A stretch of DNA of 64,000 nucleotides from Arthrobacter sp. CDRTa11 (GCF_026427775.1 NZ_CP044532.1:2976001-3040000); one strand, 5' to 3'. Shown: positions 46,199-55,782, counted from the first letter of the stretch. Notes: a model not told the origin generated them from the letters alone. Numbers and translations: made by a program.

Positions 46199-47713
46199 CT
46201 ACTTCACGTCCTCATCCACCCAGTCCATTGACTTGGTGACTGCCTTCTTCCACAGCCGCAACTGGCGGTCAGCCTCGGCCTGGTCCAGCTGCGGTTCCCA
46301 GCGCTTGTCCTCGGACCAGTTGGCCGAGAGTTCGCCCAGGTCCTTCCAGAAGCCGACGGCGAGGCCCGCGGCATAGGCGGCCCCCAGAGCGGTGGTCTCC
46401 ACCACCTTCGGCCGGATGACCGGGACTCCAAGGATGTCAGCCTGGAACTGCATGAGGGCAGCGTTGGCGACCATGCCGCCGTCGACCTTCAACTCGGTCA
46501 GCGGAACGCCGGAGTCGGCGTTGACGGCGTCCAGTACCTCGCGGGTCTGGAACGCCGTGGCCTCCAGCGCGGCCCGGGCAATGTGGTTCCTGTTGACGAA
46601 CCGGGTCAGGCCCACGATGGCGCCGCGGGCGTCGGAGCGCCAGTACGGGGCGAAGAGTCCGGAGAACGCCGGAACAATGTACACGCCGCCGTTGTCCTTG
46701 ACCGAGGCCGCAAGGGTTTCCACTTCGGGCGCGCTGCTGATCAGGCCCAGGTTGTCCCGCAGCCACTGGATGAGTGACCCCGTGACGGCGATACTGCCTT
46801 CCAGGGCGTAGTGCGGGGCGGCGTCGCCGAGCTTGTAGCCCACCGTGGTCAGCAGGCCGTTTTTGGAGTGGACGATGTCCTCGCCGGTGTTGAAGATCAG
46901 GAAGCAGCCGGTGCCATAGGTGTTCTTCGCTTCACCGGCCTGGAACGCGGCCTGGCCAAACGTGGCGGCCTGCTGGTCGCCGAGGATGCCCGCCACGGGA
47001 ACCTCACGCAGCAACTGCGAGGTGTGGACCGTCCCGTACACCTCGGAAGAAGACTTGATGGCCGGCATCATGCTCAGAGGAACACCGAAAATATCGAGGA
47101 TCTCCTCGTCCCAGGTGAGCGTTTCGAGGTCCATAAAAAGCGTGCGGGAAGCGTTGGTCACGTCCGTGACGTGGACGCCGCCGTCCACTCCACCGGTCAG
47201 GTTCCACAGGATCCAGGCGTCGGTGTTGCCGAAGACGAGGCTGCCGGCCTCCGCCCTGGCCCGGGCGCCTTCGACGTTGTCCAGGATCCATTTGATCTTC
47301 GTCCCGGAAAAGTAGGTGGCCAGCGGAAGGCCCACCTTTTTCTTGAACCTCTCCGGCCCGCCGTCCTTGGCCAGCTCGTTCACGATGTCCTGCGTGCGTG
47401 TGTCCTGCCAGACGATGGCGTTGTAGACGGCCTCACCGGTGGTTTTGTCCCACACCACAGCAGTCTCGCGCTGGTTGGTGATCCCGATGGCGGCGATGTC
47501 GTGCCGCGTCAGGTTCGCCTTGGACAGTGCGGAGCCAATGACCTCGCGGGTGTTGTTCCAGATCTCAGCTGGATTGTGTTCCACCCAGCCTGCCTGGGGG
47601 AGAATCTGTTCGTGCTCCATCTGGCCGGAGGAGACGATGTTTCCGCTGTGGTCAAAAATGATGGCGCGGGAGCTGGTGGTGCCCTGGTCAATGGCGATTA
47701 CGTACTGGTTCAT
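46199..47713 (-). CDS. glpK: glycerol kinase
   Basis: This enzyme phosphorylates glycerol to glycerol-3-phosphate. The FGGY-kinase signature is clear: [18 protein letters not shown] at the N-terminus, the conserved [14 protein letters not shown] and [11 protein letters not shown], a central [13 protein letters not shown], and the C-terminal [25 protein letters not shown]. From ATG 47713 (AAGGA about 9 nt upstream) the length is 504 residues, exactly usual. It lies 99 nt downstream of glpD in the same direction. A glycerol facilitator gene (glpF) is not present beside it. Confidence 0.97.
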   Translation of the reverse strand: MNQYVIAIDQGTTSSRAIIFDHSGNIVSSGQMEHEQILPQAGWVEHNPAEIWNNTREVIGSALSKANLTRHDIAAIGITNQRETAVVWDKTTGEAVYNAIVWQDTRTQDIVNELAKDGGPERFKKKVGLPLATYFSGTKIKWILDNVEGARARAEAGSLVFGNTDAWILWNLTGGVDGGVHVTDVTNASRTLFMDLETLTWDEEILDIFGVPLSMMPAIKSSSEVYGTVHTSQLLREVPVAGILGDQQAATFGQAAFQAGEAKNTYGTGCFLIFNTGEDIVHSKNGLLTTVGYKLGDAAPHYALEGSIAVTGSLIQWLRDNLGLISSAPEVETLAASVKDNGGVYIVPAFSGLFAPYWRSDARGAIVGLTRFVNRNHIARAALEATAFQTREVLDAVNADSGVPLTELKVDGGMVANAALMQFQADILGVPVIRPKVVETTALGAAYAAGLAVGFWKDLGELSANWSEDKRWEPQLDQAEADRQLRLWKKAVTKSMDWVDEDVK

Positions 47714-47812
47714 ATTGACGTCCTTGTCTTGATGACGGCTGTTGACTGGCTCCCGCCCTTGCAATGATCGCACCGGGGATCAGCTGTGGAGGGATGCCGC
47801 TCCATGCGGCCT

Positions 47813-49642
47813 TTATCCGACCAGGCTGTCAACCTGCACGCGGTGGAAGCGTTCGAGCACGTCCTGTGCGTGCCGGATCTCTGCTGCCTTCATTCCGTTA
47901 TCCCAGGCCAGCGGCGCGGCCAGGACGTCGGCAAGCTCGTTGAGCAGTTCGCCGGTGATCAGTCCCCTGAAGGCGAGGGACGTGCGGCGGATCAGGACGT
48001 CGGTCAAGTGGGCCACCTGCTCATGCCGGGCCATGAACTCCAGTTCGCGGACACTGAGCTCCCGGGTCGAGTGGAGCAGCCGGTCCGGACCGGCGTCGAG
48101 GAAGCTGATGACCTCCTCCGCCCGGGTTCCGTAGCGCGTCAGGAGCACTTCGGTCCGGTGGGCATCGCGGCCTGCGGACATATGGCTCTTGATCCACTTC
48201 TGGACTCCATGCCCGTCCGGCGGGAAGCCCGCGCCGCCCCCGATGGCAAGCTGCGCCGTCGACACCTTCCGCTCCATGCCCAGCTCGGCGAGGACATCGT
48301 TTGCCAGGTGCTCGGCCATGGCCCGGAAAGTGGTCCATTTGCCACCCACCAGGCTGAGGACGACGGCGCCCGTCCCGTTGTGTTCCGGGCCGCGCCGTTC
48401 GATCCTGTAGTCGCGGGAGACAAACCCGGGCTGTGTTTCGTCGTGCCTGGGCAGGGGACGCACGCCGGAGAACGTGTAGACGATGTGTTCCTGCCGGACT
48501 GTGATGTCCGGGAAGACATGGCCGATCAGGTCAATGAAGTAGGCGATCTCCTGGTCTGTGCAGACCGCATCCTGGGCCATGTCCGCGTCCACATCGGTGG
48601 TCCCCACCAGGACACGGTCCCCCATGGGGTAGATCAGCACGATCCGGCCGTCTGTGTGTTCGAAGAAGATCTCCCGGCCCTGGCAGGCTTCGAGGAGGCC
48701 CGGGTGGTCCAGCACAATGTGGGAGCCTTTGGTGCCGCCCATAAAGGACGAAGCGGCACCCATCGCCTGGTTGGTCAGATCCACCCATGCACCCGTGGTG
48801 TTAATGATGATGTCCGCCGTAAAGTCGAACAGCTCGCCGGTCAGTTCATCCCGCAGCTGGACGGTGGAGCCTGTGCTGGCAGAAACGGCGCCGGATCCTG
48901 CGCCGGCGGAAGCTGCAGGCGGTTGCACGGCATGGAGCGAAAGGTAGTTACTGGCCCGGGCCGTGCCCGGTGCGCCGGGGCTGGCCAACCCTGCCTTCTC
49001 GCCATCCTGCAGGACATCCAGCGTCAGGCGTTCCGGGTTATGGACCGAGGCGTCGAAGTAGGTGGCCGTGTACTTAATGCCGGGGTGGAGGTGCGGCAGG
49101 TCCGCGAGGGATTTCCTGCGGCCACGGAACTGGTGCCGCGGGACGCTGCCGCCGTCACGGGAAAAGGAGTCGTACAGGCTGAGGCCAAGCTTGATCAGGA
49201 ACGCCCCGCGCTCTTTGGGTTTGCCCTGCTGCTTGTGCGTGAGGAACCGCACGGGAGCCGAGAGCACACCGGAGAAAGTGCTGAAGATGGGGATTGTGGT
49301 CTGGAGGGGCTTCACGTAGTGCGGTGCAATGCGGAGCAGCCGGTTGCGCTCCACCACTGACTCCCGGACCAGGCGGAATTCCCCATTTTCCAGGTAGCGG
49401 ATGCCGCCATGGATCATATGGGACGACGCGCCGCTGGCCCCTTGGCAATAGTCGCCGCGTTCGACCAGCGCCACGTCGACGCCCTGCAGGGCGAGGTCGC
49501 GGAATGTGCCGACACCATTAATGCCTCCCCCGACGATCAGCACTCGCGCGTGCGGGCGCCGGCGCAGGCCCTGCACTGAAGCACGCGGCCCAGCCGCCCG
49601 TGCAGACATGGCGCTGGCGGCCAGTGAATCCTTGCAGGCCAA
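47813..49642 (-). CDS. glpD: glycerol-3-phosphate dehydrogenase (FAD, aerobic)
   Basis: This membrane-associated flavoenzyme oxidises glycerol-3-phosphate to dihydroxyacetone phosphate and passes electrons to quinone. RVLIVGGGINGVGTFRDLALQGVDVALVE is the FAD-binding motif. ASSHMIHGGIRYLENGEFRLVRE and the VGTTDVDAD and SLVGGKWTTFRAMAEHL regions are GlpD hallmarks. A 25-residue Ala/Ser/Gly-rich insertion lies near residue 235. 609 residues. The start is TTG, with AAAGGAG 6 nt upstream. It is the first gene of glpD-glpK and is divergent from a SorC/DeoR regulator. Confidence 0.96.
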   Translation of the reverse strand: MACKDSLAASAMSARAAGPRASVQGLRRRPHARVLIVGGGINGVGTFRDLALQGVDVALVERGDYCQGASGASSHMIHGGIRYLENGEFRLVRESVVERNRLLRIAPHYVKPLQTTIPIFSTFSGVLSAPVRFLTHKQQGKPKERGAFLIKLGLSLYDSFSRDGGSVPRHQFRGRRKSLADLPHLHPGIKYTATYFDASVHNPERLTLDVLQDGEKAGLASPGAPGTARASNYLSLHAVQPPAASAGAGSGAVSASTGSTVQLRDELTGELFDFTADIIINTTGAWVDLTNQAMGAASSFMGGTKGSHIVLDHPGLLEACQGREIFFEHTDGRIVLIYPMGDRVLVGTTDVDADMAQDAVCTDQEIAYFIDLIGHVFPDITVRQEHIVYTFSGVRPLPRHDETQPGFVSRDYRIERRGPEHNGTGAVVLSLVGGKWTTFRAMAEHLANDVLAELGMERKVSTAQLAIGGGAGFPPDGHGVQKWIKSHMSAGRDAHRTEVLLTRYGTRAEEVISFLDAGPDRLLHSTRELSVRELEFMARHEQVAHLTDVLIRRTSLAFRGLITGELLNELADVLAAPLAWDNGMKAAEIRHAQDVLERFHRVQVDSLVG

Positions 49643-49701
49643 AATAAACTCCTTTGGGTTTGGTGTGCGGCCACATGGACGTGGGCCGCCGTTCTCCGTC
49701 T

Positions 49702-49731
49702 ATTCTTTGGAGCAATGGAAAATACAGTCAA
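49702..49731 (-). promoter_or_regulatory. promoter of glpD-glpK
   Basis: On the minus strand TTGACT (49731-49726) and AAGAAT (49707-49702) are separated by 18 bp. TTGACT is the best -35 box noted in the window. A palindrome abuts its upstream side. Confidence 0.5.
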
Positions 49732-49737
49732 GCACTA

Positions 49738-49751
49738 TGCACAAACGTGCA
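49738..49751. promoter_or_regulatory. palindromic operator candidate between glpD and its regulator
   Basis: TGCAC-AAAC-GTGCA is a perfect 5-bp inverted repeat lying 6 bp upstream of the glpD -35 box and 14 bp before the regulator ATG. It is a good candidate site for the SorC/DeoR protein encoded next to it, controlling both directions. Confidence 0.45.
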
Positions 49752-49765
49752 GAATGGACGTTTAG

Positions 49766-50728
49766 ATGGCAACCACCCGCCACGCGGATGCCCTCCGGGC
49801 CGCACAGATGTATTACCTCCAGGACCTGACCATGGATGCCATCGCGCGGGAGCTGCGAACGTCCCGCTCCACTGTTTCCCGCCTTCTCTCAACTGCCCGG
49901 AACTCGGGTCTTGTGCAAATCCAAATCCGGAACCCGATGGACACCGGCCCGGAACTGGAAGGAATGATCCGGAAGGAGTTCAACGTGGACGCCCACGTTG
50001 TCCCGGTGCTGGAGACCCTTAATGAGGCGGAAACGCTGGACCGGGTGGCGAGGCAGGCTGCCCGCACCATTGGGCCGCTGGTGGACTCCAAGGCGATTAT
50101 CGGTGTGGCCTGGGGATCGACATTGAGCGCAGTTAGCCGTCACCTGACCCGGAAAATTACCCACGACAGCGTGATCGTCCAGCTCAACGGAGCCGGAAAC
50201 ATGCACACCACGGGCATCACATACGCAAGCGACATCATGCGCCGCTTTGGCAGCGCCTACGGAGCGCGCGTGGAGCAGTTCCCCGTTCCGGCCTTTTTCG
50301 ACCACGCCGGCACCAAAACGGCCATGTGGAATGAACGCAGCGTGCAGCGGGTCCTGGAACTCCAGTCCAGGATGAGCATGGCCATCTTCGGCGTGGGTTC
50401 CGTGGACGCCGACTTTCCCAGCCACGTCTACTCCGGTGGTTACCTTGATGAAAACGACCTGAAAATCCTGGCCAACTCAGATGTTGTGGGCGACGTTGCC
50501 ACCGTTTTCTTCCGGGGTGATGGGTCCTCTGACGGCATCGTACTGAACGAACGGTCCACCGGGCCGGCCCTGGATCAGCTGCGGCAGGTACGGCGGCGGA
50601 TCTGCGTGGTATCCGGCGCCTCCAAGATCAATGGCCTGCGCGGGGCGCTCACCGCCGGTCTCGCGACTGACCTCATCCTGGATGAAGCCACAGCACGCCG
50701 ACTCGTGGCATTCGACGGCGTCTCCTGA
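49766..50728 (+). CDS. SorC/DeoR-type sugar-binding transcriptional regulator, probable glycerol regulator
   Basis: The N-terminal helix-turn-helix (MYYLQDLTMDAIARELRTSRSTVSRLLSTARNSGLVQI, residues 15-52) is followed by a SorC effector domain. That domain has IIGVAWGSTLSAVSRHL, IVQLNGAGNMH, FGVGSVDADFPSH, GDVATVFFRGDG and RICVVSGASKINGLRGALTAGLATDLILDE. SorC proteins sense phosphorylated sugars. Divergence from glpD-glpK suggests glycerol-3-phosphate or a related polyol phosphate as effector, and control of the glycerol genes. 320 residues. The start ATG lacks a strong Shine-Dalgarno sequence. Confidence 0.9.
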   Translation: MATTRHADALRAAQMYYLQDLTMDAIARELRTSRSTVSRLLSTARNSGLVQIQIRNPMDTGPELEGMIRKEFNVDAHVVPVLETLNEAETLDRVARQAARTIGPLVDSKAIIGVAWGSTLSAVSRHLTRKITHDSVIVQLNGAGNMHTTGITYASDIMRRFGSAYGARVEQFPVPAFFDHAGTKTAMWNERSVQRVLELQSRMSMAIFGVGSVDADFPSHVYSGGYLDENDLKILANSDVVGDVATVFFRGDGSSDGIVLNERSTGPALDQLRQVRRRICVVSGASKINGLRGALTAGLATDLILDEATARRLVAFDGVS

Positions 50729-50738
50729 GGCGAGTGGG

Positions 50739-50744
50739 TAGAGT
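50739..50744 (+). promoter_or_regulatory. -10 box TAGAGT for a leaderless aldo/keto reductase mRNA
   Basis: TAGAGT ends 7 nt before the ATG at 50752. There is no Shine-Dalgarno sequence, so the transcript probably begins on the start codon. Confidence 0.45.
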
Positions 50745-50751
50745 CATTGCT

Positions 50752-51618
50752 ATGAAAACCTCACCCCGGCTCAGCCTGAACAACGGCGTGCTGATCGACC
50801 AGCTGGGATACGGGCTGTACAAGGTCCCGACGACGGAAGCTGCGTCACTGGTGGCCATGGCGCTGGGCGCGGGGTACCGCCACTTCGACACAGCCGCCAT
50901 GTACAGGAACGAAACGGGTGTGGCGCGGGGCATCAGCTCGCTGTCCTCGCTGGAGGAGACCGGCGGCTCAGGTGAGGCTTCACCGGGCATGTCCCGGAAC
51001 GACCTCTTTATCACCACGAAAGTGTGGAACGACGACCAGGGGTATGACGCAACGCTCCGCGCCTTCGATACGTCCATGGTGAACCTCGGCCTTGACTATG
51101 TGGACATGTACCTCATCCATTGGCCCTGCCCCAGGCGTGGGCTCTTCACGGAAACATACCGGGCCATGGAGACCCTCTACCGGGAAGGCAAGGTCCGCGC
51201 GATCGGAGTCTGCAACTTCCAGCCCGCCCACCTTGACCGGTTACTCGACTCGGCCGAGGTGGTCCCGGCCGTCAACCAGATCGAACTCCACCCCTGGCTG
51301 CAGCAGGCGGAGCTGAGGGAAAAGCACCAGGGCCTGGGGATCCGGACCGAGGCCTGGAGCCCCCTGGGCCGGGGACAGGTGCTTGCTGATCCTGTCGTAC
51401 AGGCGTGTGCAGCCGAGCACAGGCGCACTCCCGCACAGGTCATCCTGAGGTGGCACATCCAGCTGGGCAACATCGCGATCCCCAAAGCAAGCTCCGAGAC
51501 CCGGATCCGGGAGAACATGGACATCTTCGGATTCGAACTCTCCGACCGTGACATGGCCGCGCTCGCGGAACTTGAGCGCGGGCAGCGGACCGGCTCCCAC
51601 CCGGACAACGTCAACTAG
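50752..51618 (+). CDS. aldo/keto reductase
   Basis: This is an NADPH-dependent (beta/alpha)8-barrel reductase of aldehydes or ketones. The catalytic tetrad is present: Asp and Tyr in HFDTAAMYRNE, Lys in LFITTKVW, and His in YLIHWPCP. GVCNFQPAHLDRLL, VVPAVNQIELHPW, RTEAWSPLGRG and the C-terminal IPKASSETRIREN bind the cofactor. 288 residues, similar to 2,5-diketo-D-gluconate reductase-type proteins. The substrate is unknown. It is followed at 11 nt by an alpha/beta hydrolase and then a glycosyltransferase, so the three may be co-transcribed. Confidence 0.92.
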   Translation: MKTSPRLSLNNGVLIDQLGYGLYKVPTTEAASLVAMALGAGYRHFDTAAMYRNETGVARGISSLSSLEETGGSGEASPGMSRNDLFITTKVWNDDQGYDATLRAFDTSMVNLGLDYVDMYLIHWPCPRRGLFTETYRAMETLYREGKVRAIGVCNFQPAHLDRLLDSAEVVPAVNQIELHPWLQQAELREKHQGLGIRTEAWSPLGRGQVLADPVVQACAAEHRRTPAQVILRWHIQLGNIAIPKASSETRIRENMDIFGFELSDRDMAALAELERGQRTGSHPDNVN

Positions 51619-51629
51619 GACCGAGGGAC

Positions 51630-52559
51630 ATGAAAACCGCCCACCCCCAGCCATCCAGCACGCCCTCCTACATCAGCCCGGAGCTGGAAACCAGGACCAC
51701 CGCCTCGGTAACCGAACTGGACGGCACAGCAGTGGCCTACTGGACCTACGAGCCGGCCCGCGTGACACCGGATACCCGCACCATCCTGGTCATCCACGGC
51801 TTCCGCGGCGATCATCACGGCCTGCTCCGCGTGGCTGACCAGCTTCCAGGGATGCGGATCATCATGCCCGACCTCCCGGGCTTCGGCAGCTCCGAGGCCT
51901 TTGCAGCCGGCCCGCACACGGTGGAACGCTATGGCAGGTTCATCACTGACTTCATGGCTGCCCTGGATCTCGGCCCTGACACTGTGCTGCTGGGACACTC
52001 CTTCGGTTCCATCATCGCCGCGCATTTTGTGGCCGCCCATCCCGGCGCCGTCAATCCCCTTATCCTGATCAACCCCATTGCCGCGCCGGCGCTGGAAGGG
52101 CCCAAGGGAATCATGACAAAGCTTGCCGTCCTCTACTACCGGCTGGCGGCCCGGCTTCCCCGAGCACTGGGGCTTTCCCTGCTGCGCAGCCCGCTGATCG
52201 TCCGGGTGATGAGCGAAGCCATGGCCAAAACCGGGGACAAGGAACTGCGGCGTTTCATCCACGGCCAGCACCACGCCTACTTCAGCGCCTTCGCCAACAG
52301 GGAAAGCCTCCTTGAGTCATTCACCGCGTCGGTGGGCAGCCACGTGGCGGAGGTGGCCGGCAAACTGACGCTGCCGGTGCTCCTGATTGCCGGTGAAAAA
52401 GACGAAATCGCCACGCTCCCGGACCAGCACCGGCTGGCCGCGCTGTTGCCCGACTGCTCCCTCAAGGTGATTCCCGGCGTCGGACATCTGATCCACTACG
52501 AAACCCCCGGCCCTGCCGCCCGCTTTATCAGCAGCTTCCTGAAGGACCATCCCGCATGA
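51630..52559 (+). CDS. alpha/beta hydrolase
   Basis: This is an alpha/beta-fold serine hydrolase of 309 residues. LVIHGFRGDHHGLLRVADQL is the oxyanion region, PDLPGFGSS the strand-5 loop, GHSFGS the nucleophile elbow, GEKDEIA the acid region, and PGVGHLIHYETP the histidine. The lid region (LYYRLAARLPRALGLSLL...) is helical and hydrophobic, which suits a lipid or amphipathic ester. GAGGGAC precedes the ATG. It overlaps the next gene by 4 nt (ATGA). Confidence 0.88.
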   Translation: MKTAHPQPSSTPSYISPELETRTTASVTELDGTAVAYWTYEPARVTPDTRTILVIHGFRGDHHGLLRVADQLPGMRIIMPDLPGFGSSEAFAAGPHTVERYGRFITDFMAALDLGPDTVLLGHSFGSIIAAHFVAAHPGAVNPLILINPIAAPALEGPKGIMTKLAVLYYRLAARLPRALGLSLLRSPLIVRVMSEAMAKTGDKELRRFIHGQHHAYFSAFANRESLLESFTASVGSHVAEVAGKLTLPVLLIAGEKDEIATLPDQHRLAALLPDCSLKVIPGVGHLIHYETPGPAARFISSFLKDHPA

Positions 52560-53647
52560 AAATAGTCATCGATGCACGATTCACCCGCACCGACCACCAT
52601 GACGGGATCAGCCGCTACGGAGCCAGCCTCATCGCGGCCACGGCAAAAATTGCCGATGTGTCCATGCTCATCAGCGACCCCCGCCAACTGGCGCTGCTGC
52701 CGGACGTTCCCTACACGCTGATCAACAGCCCGCTGTCCCCCCTCGAGCTGTTCGTGGCACGCAAGGTGAACCCCCTCGGTGCGGACGTTGTTGTCTGCCC
52801 CATGCAAACGATGGGCAGCTGGGGACGCAAGTACGGCCTGGTCCTCACCCTTCATGACCTGATCTACTACGAGCACTCCGCGCCGCCGGACTTCCTCCCC
52901 GCACCGGTGCAGCTGCTGTGGCGCCTCTACCACAAGGCGTTCTGGCCGCAGCGGCTGCTCCTCAACCGGGCTGACATCGTGGCCACGGTCAGCAGGACCA
53001 CAGAAGCCCTGATGGCCAAGTACCGGCTCACAGAGCGGCCGGTAAGGATCATCAGCAACGCGCCGCAGCCGGCGCAGGAACATCGGGATCCGGCCGCCGG
53101 GGCAGACCATTCCCTGGTGTACATGGGCTCGTTTATGTCCTACAAGAACGTGGAAACCATGGTGTCAGGGATGGCCGAACTTCCGGATTTCACCCTTCAT
53201 CTGCTGAGCAGGATTTCACCGCAACGCCGCGCGGAACTGGAAATCATGGTCCCGCCGGGGGCGAAGGTGGTCTTCCACAACGGTGTCACCGATGAGGAGT
53301 ATTCCGCCCTGCTGAAGCGGGCCACAGCGCTCGTTACGCTTTCCCAGGCTGAGGGGTACGGCCTCCCCCTGGTGGAGGCGATGTCCCTTGGCACGCCGGT
53401 GATCGCCAGCGACATTCCAATCTTCCGGGAAGTCGGCGGAGAGGCGGCCTCCTACGTGGATCCTGCCTCGCCCTCCGGCTTTGCCGCCGCCGTGGAAAAA
53501 CTCCGCGACGACGGCCACTGGCAGGAGGTTTCCCGTCTGTCGGTGGCCCGTGCCCAGCAGTTCAGCTGGGAAGAATCCGCCCGGCAACTGGTGGACGTGG
53601 CCCACGACATTGTCACCATGCGTGCGCGCCGGGGGGCGGCACGCTAG
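52556..53647 (+). CDS. glycosyltransferase family 4 protein
   Basis: This is a GT-B retaining glycosyltransferase. MKIVIDARFTRTDHHDGISRYG is the N-terminal acceptor loop typical of GT4. VATVSRTTEALMAKY marks the interdomain region. LVYMGSFMSYKNVETMVSGMAELP and LSQAEGYGLPLVEAMSLGTPVIASDIPIFREVGGEAASYVDP form the donor site, with the E-x7-E motif. 363 residues. The product could be a glycolipid or wall glycan. The TAG stop overlaps the priA stop on the opposite strand within the palindrome CTAG. Confidence 0.93.
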   Translation: MKIVIDARFTRTDHHDGISRYGASLIAATAKIADVSMLISDPRQLALLPDVPYTLINSPLSPLELFVARKVNPLGADVVVCPMQTMGSWGRKYGLVLTLHDLIYYEHSAPPDFLPAPVQLLWRLYHKAFWPQRLLLNRADIVATVSRTTEALMAKYRLTERPVRIISNAPQPAQEHRDPAAGADHSLVYMGSFMSYKNVETMVSGMAELPDFTLHLLSRISPQRRAELEIMVPPGAKVVFHNGVTDEEYSALLKRATALVTLSQAEGYGLPLVEAMSLGTPVIASDIPIFREVGGEAASYVDPASPSGFAAAVEKLRDDGHWQEVSRLSVARAQQFSWEESARQLVDVAHDIVTMRARRGAAR

Positions 53648-55782
53648 AGGACGTCCACGCCGTCCAGCCTGACCTGTACCGGTTCCTCGCTCCGCTTGGC
53701 CGCCGCGGCAGCACGCGCCGCCCGCAACGTCCTGGTGACGGTGGCGGCCTGCCCATAGGGAAAGAACAGCAGGGTACGGACATCCTCCCCGGAGCGCCGT
53801 GGTGTGGCAGGACCAGTCAGGATCAGCGGAGCCGGACCTGCCACCCGAAGCGTTACACCCGACGATTCCAGCTGCTTTTCCACGCCTCCGGTGAAATGCT
53901 CGACGGCGGCACGCGGCCCGGTGACGGAGGCGATCCGGACCGCGGGGGGCAGCCGCAACTCCGCCCGGAGGGCCAGCTCCCGCTGGGCGTAGCCCGCAGG
54001 GTCCCAGCGAAGCAATGCACCCACTGCGCCGGTGTCCGCCGCGGTGATCACCACCAGGCCTTCCTCCGATGCCGGACGCACCAGCGCTGCCGCATTAAAC
54101 CAGCGGCGTACGGTGTCCTCCCCGGCGCGCAGGTTCTCCCGCCGCAGGAGGGAGTCGCCGTCGAGGAGCAATGCCGCGGCATATCCGCCGTCAGCAACCG
54201 GTTCAGCGCCCACGGTGGCCACCACCAGCGCCTTGGCACTGCCCACGCCGGCCTTGACGTGGCCTCCGGAGGAGGTAATCACCGTCTTGCGGGGAAAGGC
54301 CCGCCCCAGCTCTTCAGCTGTGCGCATGACTCCGGTGGCCCCTTTGCGGAGTGCCCGGCCGCCGCAATGCGTGCAGCTCCATTCGGGCGCCGGGGTGGAG
54401 CACCAGCGGCATTGCGGAACGGCGGAACTGCCGGTGGCGCCCGTGACGGCCAAGGGCCCCTGGCAGGAGCCGCAGCGTGCAGTTTCGCGGCAGGTTTCGC
54501 ACACCAGGGACGGGGCATAGCCTGCCCGGGCCACCTGCACCAGGACGGGTCCGCGTTCAAGCCCCTCCTTGGCCGCGCGCCAAGCCGCACCGGGCAGCCG
54601 CGCGATCCGCGCTAGGGGGTCCCTTTCCTGTTCAAAGCTGTCGGCGGTATTCAGGACCCGGGGTACAGTCCGGCGCACCACTGCCCTCCCGGCGTCGACG
54701 GGCATGGCCCAACCAGCCTCAACCAGGCGCTGTGCCTCAGTGCTTCGGGTGTGCGCCGCCATCAGGCAGGCCAGGCCTTGCTGCTCAGCGCGCAGCAGGA
54801 GGACTTCGCGGGCGTGGGCGTAGGGTGCCCGCTGTTCGATGTGGAGATCGTCCCCGTCATCCCAGCAGACCACCAGGCCCGGATTCCGCACGGGAGCATA
54901 CGCCGCAGACCTGGTGCCGATGGCTACGCGTGCCGATCCGTCGAGGATGCGCAGGAAGTTCCGGTAGCGGGGTGTGGGACCGTCGTCGGCAGTGAGGCGC
55001 GCGATGTCCCCGGCAGGGAGGAGTTCAGCGAGTGCGTCTTCCAGCCGCTGCAAGTCGCGGTAGTCAGGGACCACCACCACGGCGCCGCGGCCTGATCCGC
55101 GCACTGCAGCCACGGCTTCGGCAATGAGCCGGGGCCAGGCGGAGGGCCCAAACCCCTGCAGCGGGCTGAAGACGGCACGTGGTGCGCCGCCATCCTGAAG
55201 GTGCCGGATAAAGGGTTGGCCATTGGCGTAGCTTGCCCAGCCGCCTTCGGAAGCAGGGAGTGCGCCGGAAGTGGGCACGGCGTCCGTAGACGGCCCGCCG
55301 TTCGCAACAGATCGGCTGTCCACATCGGGCCCGCTGGCTTCGGCCAACAATTCCTTTTCCAGCCGCGCCACCCTCGGCGGAATGGCCACCCGAAGGACGT
55401 CGCTGACTGTCCCTGCGTAGCGTGCGGCCACAGCCGTGATGAGCTCACGGACCTCGGGGGTGAGGACGGATACCGGCGAGACCACCTTCTGCAGGGGCAC
55501 CAACGTATGGCCCGCATCGGATTCAGCCACGCGCTCAATGATGAAGCCGGACAACTCCTGGCCGTTGAACCGGATCTTGACCCGAACGCCCGCCTGCGCC
55601 TCAGCATCCAGCCCTGCGGGCACACTGTAATCAAAGGGGCGGTCCAGATGCGGCAATGAGGATTCAACCAGCACCCTGGCCACCGGCAGGTGCGCCGCCA
55701 GAGGAGGGCCTGACTGGGGCGCCCTGGACGGGAATCCCTGCAGCAGGGAAAGCTGGACAGCGCCATTTCCTTCGGCGGTCAT
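53644..55782 (-). CDS. priA: replication restart protein PriA (actinobacterial, helicase motifs degenerate)
   Basis: PriA recognises collapsed forks and reloads the replisome. The N-terminal 3'-OH-binding domain (HLDRPFDYSVPAG, VRVKIRFNGQELSGFI) and the paired zinc motifs (CETC, CGSC, CRWCS, CTHCGG) are clear. The helicase core is degraded: no Walker A GxTGSGKT is present and the DEEH box reads as CWDDGDD. Loss of ATPase motifs is known for actinobacterial PriA, which probably acts only in replisome assembly. ATG 55782 is used; TTG 55794 is possible. 712 residues. Confidence 0.9.
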   Translation of the reverse strand: MTAEGNGAVQLSLLQGFPSRAPQSGPPLAAHLPVARVLVESSLPHLDRPFDYSVPAGLDAEAQAGVRVKIRFNGQELSGFIIERVAESDAGHTLVPLQKVVSPVSVLTPEVRELITAVAARYAGTVSDVLRVAIPPRVARLEKELLAEASGPDVDSRSVANGGPSTDAVPTSGALPASEGGWASYANGQPFIRHLQDGGAPRAVFSPLQGFGPSAWPRLIAEAVAAVRGSGRGAVVVVPDYRDLQRLEDALAELLPAGDIARLTADDGPTPRYRNFLRILDGSARVAIGTRSAAYAPVRNPGLVVCWDDGDDLHIEQRAPYAHAREVLLLRAEQQGLACLMAAHTRSTEAQRLVEAGWAMPVDAGRAVVRRTVPRVLNTADSFEQERDPLARIARLPGAAWRAAKEGLERGPVLVQVARAGYAPSLVCETCRETARCGSCQGPLAVTGATGSSAVPQCRWCSTPAPEWSCTHCGGRALRKGATGVMRTAEELGRAFPRKTVITSSGGHVKAGVGSAKALVVATVGAEPVADGGYAAALLLDGDSLLRRENLRAGEDTVRRWFNAAALVRPASEEGLVVITAADTGAVGALLRWDPAGYAQRELALRAELRLPPAVRIASVTGPRAAVEHFTGGVEKQLESSGVTLRVAGPAPLILTGPATPRRSGEDVRTLLFFPYGQAATVTRTLRAARAAAAAKRSEEPVQVRLDGVDVL

